Of a stretch of DNA of 64,000 nt, positions 10,692-20,258 are shown piece after piece. A program made the translations under genes and the position numbers. Position 1 is the first letter of the stretch, and each line of letters opens with the position of its first letter. The DNA is from Bradyrhizobium macuxiense (GTDB taxonomy: Bacteria > Pseudomonadota > Alphaproteobacteria > Rhizobiales > Xanthobacteraceae): positions 1-64,000 of the forward strand of contig NZ_VITY01000002.1 in NCBI RefSeq assembly GCF_007993935.1, given 5' to 3'. The notes below the pieces were generated by a model. The model was not told the DNA's origin. It worked only from the letters and a program-made list of their open reading frames with translations, and did no database searches.

Positions 10692-12713
10692 TCAATTCGC
10701 TCGTTGCATGAGCTGTTTTGCCGCCGCGGCGATTGCCGCAGGCGTGATGCCGAATTCGCGGTACAGCACGTCGGCCGGCGCGGACGCGCCGAATCCGGTC
10801 ATGCCCACGAAGGCTCCGTTGTCACCGAGCCAGCGGGCCCAGTCGCCTTCGACGGCGGCTTCGACGCCGACGCGCGGCGCGCTGCCCAGAACTTTTGCGC
10901 GATAGTCGCTCGGCTGCTGGCGGAACAGGTCGAAGCACGGGGCCGAGACGACCGCGGCTTGTACTCCTGCTTCCGCCAGCAGCTTTGCGGCTTCGAGCGC
11001 GATCGCCACCTCCGAACCCGTTGCAATCAGGGTGACGTCACGCGCGAAGGCCGGCTCGACGAGAACGTAGGCGCCGAGCGCAACCTGGTTGTCCCTGCTG
11101 CCCTCGCGCACCGTCGGCAGCGCCTGCCGCGACAGGCAGAGGATCGACGGCGAAGTCTCTGCCTTCAGCGCGCAGTCCCAGGCCTCCGCGGTCTCGACCG
11201 CGTCGGCCGGACGGAACACCAGCACGTTCGGGATCGCCCGCAGCGCCGCCAGATGCTCGACCGGCTGATGTGTCGGCCCGTCCTCGCCAAGCCCGATCGA
11301 ATCGTGCGTCATCACATGGATGACGCGGATCCCCATCAGCGCCGCCATGCGGATCGCCGGGCGGCTGTAATCCGCAAAGCTGAGGAAGGTACCGCCATAG
11401 GGAATGAAGCCGCCATGCAAAGCGATGCCGTTCATCGCCGCCGCCATGCCATGCTCGCGAATGCCATAGTGGATATAGCTGCCGTCCAGCGTTTCCGGCC
11501 GCACCGAAACCTGCGACTTCGCCTGCGTCAGGTTGGAGTGCGTGAGGTCGGCCGAGCCGCCGAGCAGATTGGGCAAGGCTTCCGCGATCACGTCGATGAC
11601 CTGCTGCGAGGCCTGCCGCGTCGCGAGCTTCGGCCGCTCGGTCGCAAAGCGCTCGACGAGCGCCGCCATCGCCTTGGTATAGGCGCAGGGCAATTTCCGG
11701 TTCAGCGCGTCGTGGAACGGCGATCGCTCACGCTTCTCGGCCTTGCAGGCGCAGCGCGAGCGCTCGATCCAGGCGCGCCGTGCGTCGCGGCCGCGGCCGC
11801 CGAGCTCACGCCATTCGGCCAGCACCGCCGCGGGGACTTCGAAGGCCGGATACGGCCAGCGCAGCGCGCTGCGGGTCTTCACCACCTCGTCGGCGCCGAG
11901 CGGCGCGCCATGCACCTTCTCGCTGCCCTGCCGGTTCGGCGCACCGAACCCGATCACGGTGCGGCAGGCGATCAGCGAGGGCCGATCGCTCGCGCGTGCC
12001 TGCCTGATCGCCGCGGAGATCGCCTGCGGATCGTGACCGTCGATGCGGCGGACGTTCCAGCCGCTGGCCGCAAACCGCGCCGTCTGGTCGTCCGAGCAGG
12101 ACAGCGAGGTCGCACCATCGATCGAGATCTGGTTGTCGTCGAACAGCACGATCAGCCGGTTTAGCCGCAAATGGCCGGCGAGCGAGATCGCCTCATGGCT
12201 GAGGCCTTCCATCAGGCAGCCATCGCCGGCGATCACATAGGTGTAGTGGTCGACCAGATCGTCGCCGAAGCGGGCGTTCATCAAGCGCTCGGCGAGCGCC
12301 ATTCCGACCGCGGTCGCGATCCCCTGCCCGAGCGGCCCGGTCGTGGTCTCGACACCCGGCGTATGGCCATACTCGGGATGGCCGGGGGTTTGCGATCCCC
12401 ACTGCCGGAACGCCTTGAGCTGATCGAGCGTCATGCTCTCGTAGCCGGTGAGGTAGAGCAGCGCGTAGAGCAGCATCGAGCCGTGCCCCGCCGACAGCAC
12501 GAAACGGTCGCGGTCGGGCCAGGCCGGATCGGCGGGATCGAACTTCAGGAAGTCGGTGAACAGCACAGTCGCGACATCGGCCATGCCCATCGGCATGCCG
12601 GGATGGCCGGACTTCGCCTGCTCCACCGCGTCGACGGCGAGGAAGCGGATGGCGTTCGCCATCTCGTCGTGGCTGATGTCGGGGCGGCTGGCAACGGACG
12701 CAAGTGCGGTCAT
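10692..12713 (-). CDS. cbbT: Transketolase
   Basis: 673-residue thiamine-diphosphate enzyme transferring two-carbon ketol units in the regenerative Calvin cycle. The ThDP-binding motif GDGCLMEG...NQISIDG is near 163-196, the substrate histidine stretch SGHPGMPMG near 35-43, and the pyrimidine domain contains [14 protein letters not shown] with the catalytic glutamate. The C-terminal domain is complete. Overlaps cbbP by four bases (ATGA). A Cys/Arg-rich stretch around residues 330-350 ([14 protein letters not shown]) is unusual. The chromosomal housekeeping transketolase would be elsewhere. Confidence 0.95.
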   Translation of the reverse strand: MTALASVASRPDISHDEMANAIRFLAVDAVEQAKSGHPGMPMGMADVATVLFTDFLKFDPADPAWPDRDRFVLSAGHGSMLLYALLYLTGYESMTLDQLKAFRQWGSQTPGHPEYGHTPGVETTTGPLGQGIATAVGMALAERLMNARFGDDLVDHYTYVIAGDGCLMEGLSHEAISLAGHLRLNRLIVLFDDNQISIDGATSLSCSDDQTARFAASGWNVRRIDGHDPQAISAAIRQARASDRPSLIACRTVIGFGAPNRQGSEKVHGAPLGADEVVKTRSALRWPYPAFEVPAAVLAEWRELGGRGRDARRAWIERSRCACKAEKRERSPFHDALNRKLPCAYTKAMAALVERFATERPKLATRQASQQVIDVIAEALPNLLGGSADLTHSNLTQAKSQVSVRPETLDGSYIHYGIREHGMAAAMNGIALHGGFIPYGGTFLSFADYSRPAIRMAALMGIRVIHVMTHDSIGLGEDGPTHQPVEHLAALRAIPNVLVFRPADAVETAEAWDCALKAETSPSILCLSRQALPTVREGSRDNQVALGAYVLVEPAFARDVTLIATGSEVAIALEAAKLLAEAGVQAAVVSAPCFDLFRQQPSDYRAKVLGSAPRVGVEAAVEGDWARWLGDNGAFVGMTGFGASAPADVLYREFGITPAAIAAAAKQLMQRAN

Positions 12714-13585
12714 ATCGTTCGCCTCTTTCGTTCGATCAATTGCAGGATCAGCGGGGTCAGGATGAGCTGCATCGCGAGGTCGAGCTTGGCGCCGTGCACC
12801 ACGATCGAATTGGCGCGCGACATGAAGCTGTTCGGGATCATCGAGAGCAGATAGGGAAAGTCGATGCCGCGCGGGTTCTTCAGCCGGATCACGACCATCG
12901 ATTCATCCGGCGTCGGGATCCAGCGCGCGATGAACGGGTTCGAGGTATCGACCGTCGGCACGCGCTGGAAGTTGATGTCGGTCTCGGTGAATTGCGGGCA
13001 GATGTAGTTCACGTAATCCGGCATGCGGCGCAGGATGGTGTCGGTCACCGCCTCGGTGGAATAGCCGCGATGGCTGCGGTCACGGTGCAGCTTCTGGATC
13101 CATTCGAGGTTAATGACCGGCACGACGCCGATCTTGAGGTCGGCGTGCTGCGCGACGTTCACCTTGTCGGTGACCACGGCGCCGTGCAGGCCCTCGTAGA
13201 ACAAGAGGTCGGAGTTCTCCGGCAACGCCTCCCAGGCGGTAAATGTGCCGGGCTTGGCGCCATAGAGCCGCGCCTCCTCCTCGTCGTGCACATAGTGCCG
13301 CGTCGTTCCGGTGCCGGTCTCGGCATAGTCGCGGAACAGCTTCTCCAGCTCCTCGAACAGATTGGTCTCGGGGCTGAAATGGCTGAAGTTCTTGTTGCCG
13401 CGCTCGGCCCGCTCCGCCATCAGGCTGCGCATCTCGGCGCGGTCGTAGCGGTGGAAGGCGTCGCCCTCGATATAGGCCGCAACCACGTTCTCGCGGCGGA
13501 AGATGTTCTCGAACGTCTTCTTCACCGAGGTGGTGCCGGCGCCGGACGAGCCGGTGATCGAAATGATGGGATATCGACGAGACAT
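12710..13585 (-). CDS. cbbP: Phosphoribulokinase (bacterial class I)
   Basis: 291-residue kinase making ribulose-1,5-bisphosphate from ribulose-5-phosphate and ATP, the committed step before RuBisCO. P-loop GSSGAGTTS lies at residues 12-20; [10 protein letters not shown] and [10 protein letters not shown] are conserved substrate and Walker B regions. Length fits the proteobacterial octameric class. The frame stays open to 13792, overlapping cbbF, but ATG 13585 has AAGGGGGA four bases upstream and gives the family N-terminus [12 protein letters not shown]. Eleven bases separate it from the cbbF stop. Confidence 0.96.
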   Translation of the reverse strand: MSRRYPIISITGSSGAGTTSVKKTFENIFRRENVVAAYIEGDAFHRYDRAEMRSLMAERAERGNKNFSHFSPETNLFEELEKLFRDYAETGTGTTRHYVHDEEEARLYGAKPGTFTAWEALPENSDLLFYEGLHGAVVTDKVNVAQHADLKIGVVPVINLEWIQKLHRDRSHRGYSTEAVTDTILRRMPDYVNYICPQFTETDINFQRVPTVDTSNPFIARWIPTPDESMVVIRLKNPRGIDFPYLLSMIPNSFMSRANSIVVHGAKLDLAMQLILTPLILQLIERKRRTI

Positions 13586-13596
13586 ACGGTCCCCCT

Positions 13597-14634
13597 TCAG
13601 CGGAACAGGCCGCGCCGCGCGAACAGCGGGGCATCGCTGCTCTCGAACAACGGCTCGACGGTCAGGTGGATCGCATCGACGTCGCGCACGGCGCGCGCCG
13701 ATCCCATGATCAGCGGCACGCGCTGATGCGGCGTGCGTGCCGACAGTTCGAGAATCCGCGACCGGCCGCTGGATGCCGCGCCGCCGGCCCATTCCATGAT
13801 CAGCGCGATGGGATGCGCTTCATACAGCAGCCGCAGCCGGCCTTCGCGGTAGCCCTGGCGCGCATCCGCCGGATACAGGAACACGCCGCCGCGCATCAGG
13901 ATGCGGTAGGCTTCCGCCACCAGCGAGCCGATCCAGCGCATGTTGAAGTCCTGCCCGCGCTCGCCGTTCACGCCGGCCAGGCACTCGTCGATATAGTTGC
14001 GCACCTGGCCGCTCCAGTGCCGACGGTTGGAGGCATTGATGGCGAATTCCGGCGTATCCTGTGGCACCCGCAGGTCGCGCGCAGTCAGCACGAACTCGCC
14101 GGTTCGCGGATCCAGCGTGAAGCAGTCGACGCGCTGGTCGAGCGCCAGCACCAGAACGGTCTGTGGACCGTAGATGAAGCAACCGGCGGCGCATTGCGCC
14201 GTGCCGGGCTCGAAGAAGGTCGAGATGATGTCGTTGCCCTTCGGCCGGATCGAGAAGATCGTGCCGATCGAGATATTGTTTTCGAGATTGGCGGATCCAT
14301 CGAGCGGATCGATCGCGACACAGAGCGACGCGTCCGGATCGAGCGTCTCGGGCAGTTCGACCTCCTCCGAGACAACGGCGGCGACCGGCGCGGCGCGCAG
14401 CGCGTCGCGCATCAGGCGGTCGGCGACGATGTCGATGGTCTTCTGGCGATCGCCGTCGGGATTGACACCACCGCTCTCGCCGACCATGCCGGCGAGCGGC
14501 CCGGCGGCAATGATGCGCGACAGCTCGATCGCGGCACCGGCAAGCGCTTCGATCACCGCAACGGTCGCGGCGCGCAACGGGCTATGCTGCGTCGGCCACT
14601 CCAGATGGGCATGCAATGCAGGACGAATCTCCAC
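13597..14634 (-). CDS. cbbF: Fructose-1,6-bisphosphatase (class I)
   Basis: 345-residue phosphatase hydrolysing fructose-1,6-bisphosphate, and in many autotrophs sedoheptulose-1,7-bisphosphate, for RuBP regeneration. Metal motifs VVSEEVE and AIDPLDGSANLENN are clear, followed by the substrate region NMRWIGSLVAEAYRIL and GGVFLYP. Start: GTG at 14634 with AGGGAGAGG just upstream gives VEIRPALHAHLEW; the upstream frame to 14712 has no ribosome site and would run into the cbbR promoter region. First gene of the eight-gene cbb operon and so carries the operon promoter upstream. Confidence 0.93.
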   Translation of the reverse strand: MEIRPALHAHLEWPTQHSPLRAATVAVIEALAGAAIELSRIIAAGPLAGMVGESGGVNPDGDRQKTIDIVADRLMRDALRAAPVAAVVSEEVELPETLDPDASLCVAIDPLDGSANLENNISIGTIFSIRPKGNDIISTFFEPGTAQCAAGCFIYGPQTVLVLALDQRVDCFTLDPRTGEFVLTARDLRVPQDTPEFAINASNRRHWSGQVRNYIDECLAGVNGERGQDFNMRWIGSLVAEAYRILMRGGVFLYPADARQGYREGRLRLLYEAHPIALIMEWAGGAASSGRSRILELSARTPHQRVPLIMGSARAVRDVDAIHLTVEPLFESSDAPLFARRGLFR

Positions 14635-14728
14635 CGGCCTCTCCCTTTGATCGCGCCCTCTGTCCCGAGGTGTCGAGAGGCGACCGCTGGGGAGTCGCCT
14701 TCGCCGTATCAACGCGCGAATTGCCCAA

Positions 14729-14742
14729 TTAGGGAAATTTTA
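14729..14742 (-). promoter_or_regulatory. Candidate CbbR-binding half-site
   Basis: In the 149-base cbbF-cbbR gap the minus strand reads TAA-N8-TAA. This fits the TNA-N7/8-TNA pattern reported for CbbR targets and the LysR T-N11-A rule. The surrounding sequence is AT-rich (AATTGCCCAATT upstream, TTATTATCTTT downstream) in an otherwise GC-rich gap. CbbR bound here would control both cbbF and its own gene. Assignment is by pattern and position only. Confidence 0.45.
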
Positions 14743-14783
14743 TTATCTTTGGTCCGGGCAAAGTATTTCTTATGGAGCTGGGC

Positions 14784-15710
14784 ATGGCCGGCAACTTCAC
14801 GCGGGATCTCACCATTCGCCAGTTGCGCGCACTCTCCACCCTGCACGAGGCCGGCTCGATCACGTCGGCGGCCAACCGGTTGAACCTGACGCAACCCGCG
14901 GTGACACTGCAGCTCCGCAACCTGCAAACGCTCGCGGGACTGCCGTTGATCCAACGCACCGGCGACGGCATGGCGCTGACGGATGCCGGCGCGCATGTGC
15001 TGACGCTGGTCGAGCGGATCGAGGCGGCGCTGAAGGATTGCGAGCAGTCGCTCGACATGATCGCGGGCCGCAGCGGCGGCCGCGTCGCGATGGGCGCGGT
15101 CTCGACCGCGAAATATTTCGTGCCGTTCGCGATCGCGGCGTTCTCGCGCCGCTTTCCCAAGATCGAGGTGACGCTGCGGATCGGCAACCGCGAGGAAATC
15201 CGCGACGCGCTGCGCGGCTACGACCTCGACATCGCGGTCATGGGCAGGCCGCCGGCCGATGTCGAGGTCGAGATGAAGCCGCTCGGCCGCCATCCGCACT
15301 TCATCATCGCCGCCCCCGATCATCGGCTGGCGCGGCGACGGCACGTCTCCCCGCCGGAGCTCGCCAATGAAACCTTCATCACCCGCGAGCAGGGATCCGG
15401 AACGCGGATGCTGATGCAGCAATATTTCGAGCGTGTCGGGCTTGAGCCGAAGCTCGGCATGGCCATGGACAGCAACGAGACCATCAAGCAGGCGGTCATG
15501 GCCGGGCTCGGCATCGCCTTCATTTCCCAGCACACCGTGTTCCACGAGCTGGAGGACGGCCGGCTGGTGGTGCTCAAGGTGAAGGGCCTGCCGATCGTCC
15601 GGCAGTGGCATGCAATCAGGCGGTCCGACAAGATCCTGCTGCCGCCCGCGCAGGCGATGCTGGACTTCCTCGGCAAGGAGGGCTGGCGCTACTTGCCGAA
15701 TTCGCACTAG
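14784..15710 (+). CDS. cbbR: LysR-type regulator CbbR
   Basis: 308-residue LysR regulator divergent from the cbb operon. The N-terminal winged helix-turn-helix reads TIRQLRALSTLHEAGSITSA and ANRLNLTQPAVTLQLRNL; a type 2 periplasmic-binding-like effector domain follows. CbbR proteins activate cbb operons in response to metabolites such as RuBP, phosphoenolpyruvate or NADPH. ATG 14784 is preferred over ATG 14772 because GGAG sits exactly six bases before it; 14772 has none. Location and the operator-like DNA between it and cbbF make the CbbR call strong. Confidence 0.9.
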   Translation: MAGNFTRDLTIRQLRALSTLHEAGSITSAANRLNLTQPAVTLQLRNLQTLAGLPLIQRTGDGMALTDAGAHVLTLVERIEAALKDCEQSLDMIAGRSGGRVAMGAVSTAKYFVPFAIAAFSRRFPKIEVTLRIGNREEIRDALRGYDLDIAVMGRPPADVEVEMKPLGRHPHFIIAAPDHRLARRRHVSPPELANETFITREQGSGTRMLMQQYFERVGLEPKLGMAMDSNETIKQAVMAGLGIAFISQHTVFHELEDGRLVVLKVKGLPIVRQWHAIRRSDKILLPPAQAMLDFLGKEGWRYLPNSH

Positions 15711-15780
15711 CCGCAACGCGTGCGCGATCGAGAAAATCAAGCCGCTACCGTATGTTAACCATTGAAGTTCCGGCAAGCGC

Positions 15781-17556
15781 ATGGCACATCTTGAGCGCGG
15801 TCGCCTGGCGGACCGTATCCCTGCGAGGGAGGATGAACTGCAAAACCAGTCCCCGCCGATGCCTGACTTCAAGGCGTTATTCGAGGCGGCGCCCGGCCTC
15901 TATCTGGTGCTGACCCAGCCCGACTTCCGTATCGTGGCAGCAAGCGACGCCTATCTGCGCGCCACCAAGACCGAGCGCGCCGCTATCCTTGGGCGCGGGC
16001 TGTTCGACGTGTTTCCCGATAATCCGGACGATCCGGCCGCCGACGGGGTGCGGAACCTGCGCGCCTCGCTCGAGCGCGTGGTCCAGTTCCGCCGCCCCGA
16101 CACCATGTCGGTGCAGAAATACGATATCCGCAAACCCGAGTCGGAGGGCGGCGGATTCGAGGAAAAGTACTGGAGCCCGCGCAATACACCGGTGTTCGGG
16201 CCGAGCGGGCAGTTCATCTACATCATCCATCGGGTCGAAGACGTCACCGGCTTCATTCAGCTGAAGCAGCGCGGCGCCGAGCAGGACAAGCTGACCGACC
16301 GGCTGCGCGAGCGCACCGAGCAGATGGAAGCCGAGATCTTCATGCGCGCCCGCGAGGTCGAGGCCGCCCGCGAGCAGCTCGAAACCGAGCAGAAGCTGCG
16401 CCAGGTGCAGAAGATGGAGGCCGTCGGGCACCTCTCCGGCGGCATCGCGCACGACTTCAACAACATCCTGACCGTCATCACCGGCCTAATCGACATCCTC
16501 GCGGAAGCCGTTGCACATGATGCCGCGCTGTCGTCCGTGGCCAAGATGATCACCGACGCCGCATTCCGCGGTGCCGAGGTGACCAAGCACCTGCTGGCCT
16601 TCTCGCGGCTGCAGCCGCTGCAGCCGCGTGAAGCCAATCTCAACACGCTGGTACAGGACACCGCGCGGCTGCTGCGGCCTTCGCTCGGCGAGCAGATCGA
16701 AATCGACACCGCACTCGAACCCGACGCCTGGACCGCATTCATCGATCCGAACCATATGGCAACGGCGCTGCTCAATCTCGCCGTCAACGCCCGCGACGCG
16801 ATGCCCGACGGCGGCAAGCTGATGCTGGAGACCAGCAACGTCATCCTCGACGAGGTCTATGCCGCCGCCAACCCCGATGTGCGGGCCGGTGAATATGTGA
16901 TGGTCGCGGTCAGCGACACCGGCGAAGGAATCCCCGCGGCGATCCGCGACAAGGTGTTCGAACCGTTCTTCACCACCAAGGATACCGGCAAGGGCACCGG
17001 CCTCGGGCTGAGCATGGTCTACGGCTTCATCAAGCAGTCCGACGGCCATCTCAAGATCTATTCCGAAGAAGGCCACGGCACCTCGATCAAGCTCTATCTG
17101 CCGCGCAGCATGGGCGACATGGTCGATGTCGAGCCGCCTGCTCCGGTCGACACGCGCGGCGGCCATGAATCCATCCTGGTCGTCGAAGACGATCCGCTGG
17201 TGCGCAACTATGTCAGCGCCCAGCTCGAGCAGCTCGGCTACCGAACGATGGTCACCGCCAACGGTCCGGAAGCATTGGCCGCCGTCGACAACGGGTTCGT
17301 CTGCGACGTGCTGTTCACCGACGTCATCATGTCCGGCGGCATGAACGGCCGGCAGGTGGCCGATGCCGTGACCGCCAGGCTGCCCTCGGTGCGTGTGCTC
17401 TTCACCTCCGGCTATACCGAGGACGCGATCATCCACCACGGCCGCCTCGATCCCGACGTAACGCTGTTGCCGAAGCCGTATCGCAAGGCCGATCTCGCCC
17501 GGATGATCCGGCAGGTGCTGACGCAGCCCCCCGCATCGGCAGTGGCTGCCAAGTAA
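15781..17556 (+). CDS. Hybrid sensor histidine kinase with receiver domain
   Basis: 591 residues. Order: PAS domain (about 30-160), coiled coil (165-210), HisKA with phospho-acceptor His224 in [11 protein letters not shown], HATPase_c with [10 protein letters not shown] (N box), DTGEGIP and TGLGLS (G boxes), and a C-terminal receiver (463-580) with acidic pocket Glu469-Asp471, phospho-acceptor Asp514 and Lys in LPKPYRK. No transmembrane segment, so a cytosolic sensor. Signal and partner are unknown. Two-component sensors beside cbbR are known in some Rhodopseudomonas relatives (the CbbRRS system), but domain order and adjacency alone do not prove that role here. ATG 15859 is an alternative start just before the PAS domain. 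Confidence 0.85.
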   Translation: MAHLERGRLADRIPAREDELQNQSPPMPDFKALFEAAPGLYLVLTQPDFRIVAASDAYLRATKTERAAILGRGLFDVFPDNPDDPAADGVRNLRASLERVVQFRRPDTMSVQKYDIRKPESEGGGFEEKYWSPRNTPVFGPSGQFIYIIHRVEDVTGFIQLKQRGAEQDKLTDRLRERTEQMEAEIFMRAREVEAAREQLETEQKLRQVQKMEAVGHLSGGIAHDFNNILTVITGLIDILAEAVAHDAALSSVAKMITDAAFRGAEVTKHLLAFSRLQPLQPREANLNTLVQDTARLLRPSLGEQIEIDTALEPDAWTAFIDPNHMATALLNLAVNARDAMPDGGKLMLETSNVILDEVYAAANPDVRAGEYVMVAVSDTGEGIPAAIRDKVFEPFFTTKDTGKGTGLGLSMVYGFIKQSDGHLKIYSEEGHGTSIKLYLPRSMGDMVDVEPPAPVDTRGGHESILVVEDDPLVRNYVSAQLEQLGYRTMVTANGPEALAAVDNGFVCDVLFTDVIMSGGMNGRQVADAVTARLPSVRVLFTSGYTEDAIIHHGRLDPDVTLLPKPYRKADLARMIRQVLTQPPASAVAAK

Positions 17557-17607
17557 CGCCTAAAGCGCGATGAGTTTTGGTTGAATCAGCTTGGCGCGGT
17601 CTCGCTT

Positions 17608-17732
17608 CACCTCTCCCCATTGGGGAGAGGTCGGATTGCGAAGCAATCCGGGTGAGGGTTCTTGCTCTCTCGATAGACCGCAACCCCTCACCCGATTTGC
17701 TGCGCAAATCGACCTCTCCCAAGGGAGAGGTG
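17608..17732. repeat. Intergenic palindromic element
   Basis: Mosaic of nested inverted repeats: CCTCTCCCCATTGGGGAGAGG, GGATTGCGAAGCAATCC, GATTTGCTGCGCAAATC and CCTCTCCCAAGGGAGAGG. The outer parts pair with each other across about 120 bases. Similar CCTCTCCC..GGGAGAGG units recur at 41803-41975, near 48420 and in 49100-49545. Located between the convergent kinase and NTF2-like genes, where it could act as a bidirectional transcription barrier. Confidence 0.75.
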
Positions 17733-17774
17733 AACTACCGACGCCGTTCCAGCTCAGCGTAATCTCGTCAGGCT

Positions 17775-18200
17775 CTAGGGACCAAAGCTCGAGCGGCTCT
17801 GGATCTTCCAGGCGCCGCCGAGCAGGCTCAGCACGTAGAGCGAATCGTAGATCCCGATGACCGATCCATCCTCGCGGTAGCGCGTGTAGCGGACGGCGTA
17901 ATGCGCCTTCGCCGGCGAGGACTGGACCAGCCTGGTCTCGTTCCAGGCGCTGTGATGCCAGCCGTCCTGCTTCCGCAACCGCTCGAACAGGTCCATCGGA
18001 TTGTTGCCGCTCTGCTGATAGACGGTGACCGCCCCACCCGCGATCCGCACATGCGGGAAGTGCATCAAAGCGTCCATCGCAGCGGCATCGTAGTGATTGA
18101 GCGCGGTCATCCAGCGCGTCAGCACATCCTCGCATCTCACTTCATCGTCGCGCGAGATCTGCGCTTCGACGGTGTAGGTCGCGGCTGGCTCAGCCATCAT
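17775..18200 (-). CDS. NTF2-like (SnoaL/DUF4440-type) protein
   Basis: 141-residue single-domain protein with the NTF2-like pattern: an N-terminal helix (VLTRWMTALNHYDAAAMDALMHFP), a core strand pair, and the closing stretch DSLYVLSLLGGAWKIQSRSSF. The family holds small-molecule isomerases, hydrolases and ligand-binding proteins, and no catalytic set can be named here. Its ATGATG overlaps the TetR stop, so the two are one transcript opposite the efflux operon. It might bind or modify the ligand sensed by the regulator, which is speculation. Confidence 0.7.
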   Translation of the reverse strand: MMAEPAATYTVEAQISRDDEVRCEDVLTRWMTALNHYDAAAMDALMHFPHVRIAGGAVTVYQQSGNNPMDLFERLRKQDGWHHSAWNETRLVQSSPAKAHYAVRYTRYREDGSVIGIYDSLYVLSLLGGAWKIQSRSSFGP

Positions 18201-18907
18201 GCCTCTCCGCTCTGCTTTCTGATCTGGTCAGCCGGCACCGCACAGCCGGACAGGAAGAGCGCCGCACACGCCTTGGCGCGCGCTTCCATCTCGCTGTGCA
18301 GTGGCGCAGGCTTGTGCCCGTACATGACATCGCGCTGCGGCTTGAAGACGAGCATACCGAGCAGCATGCCCGCCGCGGCCTCAGTATCATCGAGCACGAT
18401 CCGTCCGCGCCGCTGCTGCACATTCAGCCAGCTCGCGAGCGAGGCAATGGTTCGCTGCATCGCCTTTTCGTAGAACGTCTCGGCGATGTCGGGAAACTTG
18501 TCGCTGTCGGCCAGGATGATGCGTTGCAGGGCGATGACCTCGGCATCGAGCACGAGCTCGGCGCAGGTCAAAAGCACGCCCTCCAGCGCCGCCGCCACGT
18601 CGCGGCCGTCGCAGGCGCCGAAATTCACGATCGACACGAACCGATCCATCCGATCCGTCACCGTTTCCTCGAACAGCGCCAGCTTGGTCGGGACCAGCCG
18701 GTACAGCGTCTTGGTGGAGACGCCGGCGCGGCAGGCCACGTCGGCGATGTTCGCCGCCGCGAACCCGCGCTCCGAGAACTCGCGCCGCGCGGCGTCATAG
18801 ATCAGCGCCCGCGTCTCGTCGTCGGAGCGAAGCTGCGGCCGCCCGCGGCCGCGCCGTTCCGGCACAGCCAGGCTTTGCTCAGTCTGATCTTTGTCATTCC
18901 GGTTCAT
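18197..18907 (-). CDS. TetR-family repressor, probable efflux regulator
   Basis: 236 residues. The helix-turn-helix is FAAANIADVACRAGVSTKTLYRL, followed by a C-terminal ligand domain resembling the AefR-like type. The N-terminal RGRGRP patch may grip the minor groove. Start is the ATG at 18907; an upstream TTG at 18913 is less likely. It is divergent from the EmrAB-type genes, with a perfect inverted repeat between them, a layout expected for local repression of a pump by its TetR and relief by the pumped compound. Confidence 0.82.
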   Translation of the reverse strand: MNRNDKDQTEQSLAVPERRGRGRPQLRSDDETRALIYDAARREFSERGFAAANIADVACRAGVSTKTLYRLVPTKLALFEETVTDRMDRFVSIVNFGACDGRDVAAALEGVLLTCAELVLDAEVIALQRIILADSDKFPDIAETFYEKAMQRTIASLASWLNVQQRRGRIVLDDTEAAAGMLLGMLVFKPQRDVMYGHKPAPLHSEMEARAKACAALFLSGCAVPADQIRKQSGEA

Positions 18908-18933
18908 CGGCAAGCCATGCTTTTAGATGATGC

Positions 18934-18951
18934 CTGTCATTCTATTGACAG
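18934..18951. promoter_or_regulatory. Probable TetR operator
   Basis: Perfect inverted repeat CTGTCA-N6-TGACAG in the 158-base gap between the TetR gene and the membrane-fusion gene. A second small palindrome CCCA-ATA-TGGG follows at 18953-18963. The right arm contains the -35 element of the promoter listed next, so a bound repressor would block RNA polymerase. Confidence 0.6.
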
Positions 18952-18972
18952 TCCCAATATGGGCTCTATTTT
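18945..18972 (+). promoter_or_regulatory. Sigma-70-like promoter of the efflux operon
   Basis: Consensus -35 TTGACA at 18945-18950, 16-base spacer, -10-like TATTTT at 18967-18972. It overlaps the inverted repeat at 18934-18951 and lies 94 bases before the chosen start of the membrane-fusion gene. Predicted by eye only. Confidence 0.5.
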
Positions 18973-19065
18973 GGAAAACATCAAGTTTCCTAATTATCCC
19001 GGGCAACCGATAGCAGAATTCACAAGGTTTCCCAGATGGATAGAAAGATTTCAGGAGCGACTGCC

Positions 19066-20250
19066 ATGAGCCAGCATGAAACCTCTTTCAAGGCCGAGAG
19101 CCAGGTTCCGGCCGAAACCGCCAAGCAATTGATCGCCACCTCGGAAACGGCCAAGCCCCCCGCCGCCAAGGGCAAGCTTCGCCGCCTCCTCCTCGCCGGA
19201 GCGGCCTTGGCCGTCCTCGCGGGCGGCGCCTGGTACAGCTGGGACTACTGGACGGTCGGCCGCTTTCAGGTCTCGACCGACGACGCATATGTGAAGGCCG
19301 ACAACACGACCATTGCGCCGAAAGTCTCCGGCTATCTCAGCGCGGTGCTGGTGGGCGACAATGAGCATGTACGTGCCGGCCAGATGCTGGCGCGGATCGA
19401 CGATCGCGATTTCAAGGTCGCACTCGATCAGGCCAAGGCCGACGTCGCCGCCGCTGAAGCCGCGATCACAAGCAAGCGCGCGCAGCTCGACGTGCAGCAG
19501 TCGGTGATCGAAGCGGCCCGCGCAACGCTCGCCGTCGATACCGCGAACCAGACCTTTGCCGAGCAGGAGAACAAGCGCTACACCGATCTCGCCGGCACCG
19601 GTTTCGGCAGCGTGCAGAACGCACAGCAGGCGCAGTCGCGCTACGCCAGCGCGCAGGCCGCCGTCGCCCGCGATAACGCGAACCTCGCCTCCGCGCTGCA
19701 TCAGGTGGAGCTGCTCAAGGCCGACATCGCCCAGGCCGTCGCGTCGCAGGCACGGGCGACCGCGCTCCAGCACCAGGCCGAATTGAACCTCGGCTACACC
19801 ACCATCACCGCGCCGATCGACGGCGTGGTCGGCAACCGCACGCTGCGCACCGGCCAGTTCGTCCAGGCCGGCACGCAACTGATGTCGCTGGTGCCGGCCA
19901 CCGGCGCCTATGTGATCGCGAACTACAAGGAGACGCAGCTCACCAATGTCCGCAAGGGCCAGCCGGTCGAGATCGCCGTCGATATGTTCCCGGGCCACGT
20001 GGTGCGCGGCCATGTCGACAGCCTCGCGCCCGCCAGCGGTCAGGAATTCGCGCTGCTGCCGCCGGATAACGCGACCGGCAACTTCACCAAGGTGGTGCAG
20101 CGCATCCCGGTGAAGATCGCGCTCGATGCAACGCCGGTCGAACTGCGGCCCGGCATGTCGGTCATCCCGACCATCGCGACCACAACGCAAACCGCTGAAG
20201 CCCCGCGCTCCAGCGCTTCTCCCAAGCTCGCTGTCGCCTCTTTCAAATAG
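19066..20250 (+). CDS. EmrA/HlyD-type membrane fusion protein
   Basis: 394 residues. A cytosolic N-terminus of about 40 residues is followed by one membrane anchor (LLLAGAALAVLAGGAWY), the lipoyl half-motifs (FQVSTDDAYVKADNTTIAPKVSG and NLGYTTITAPIDGVV), a long alpha-helical hairpin rich in Ala/Gln, and a C-terminal beta domain. It bridges the inner-membrane pump to an outer-membrane channel. ATG 19066 has AGGAG at eight bases; the in-frame ATG at 19036 lacks one. Followed after eight bases by its MFS partner. No TolC-like gene is in the window. Confidence 0.88.
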   Translation: MSQHETSFKAESQVPAETAKQLIATSETAKPPAAKGKLRRLLLAGAALAVLAGGAWYSWDYWTVGRFQVSTDDAYVKADNTTIAPKVSGYLSAVLVGDNEHVRAGQMLARIDDRDFKVALDQAKADVAAAEAAITSKRAQLDVQQSVIEAARATLAVDTANQTFAEQENKRYTDLAGTGFGSVQNAQQAQSRYASAQAAVARDNANLASALHQVELLKADIAQAVASQARATALQHQAELNLGYTTITAPIDGVVGNRTLRTGQFVQAGTQLMSLVPATGAYVIANYKETQLTNVRKGQPVEIAVDMFPGHVVRGHVDSLAPASGQEFALLPPDNATGNFTKVVQRIPVKIALDATPVELRPGMSVIPTIATTTQTAEAPRSSASPKLAVASFK

Positions 20251-20258
20251 GTGATGTC

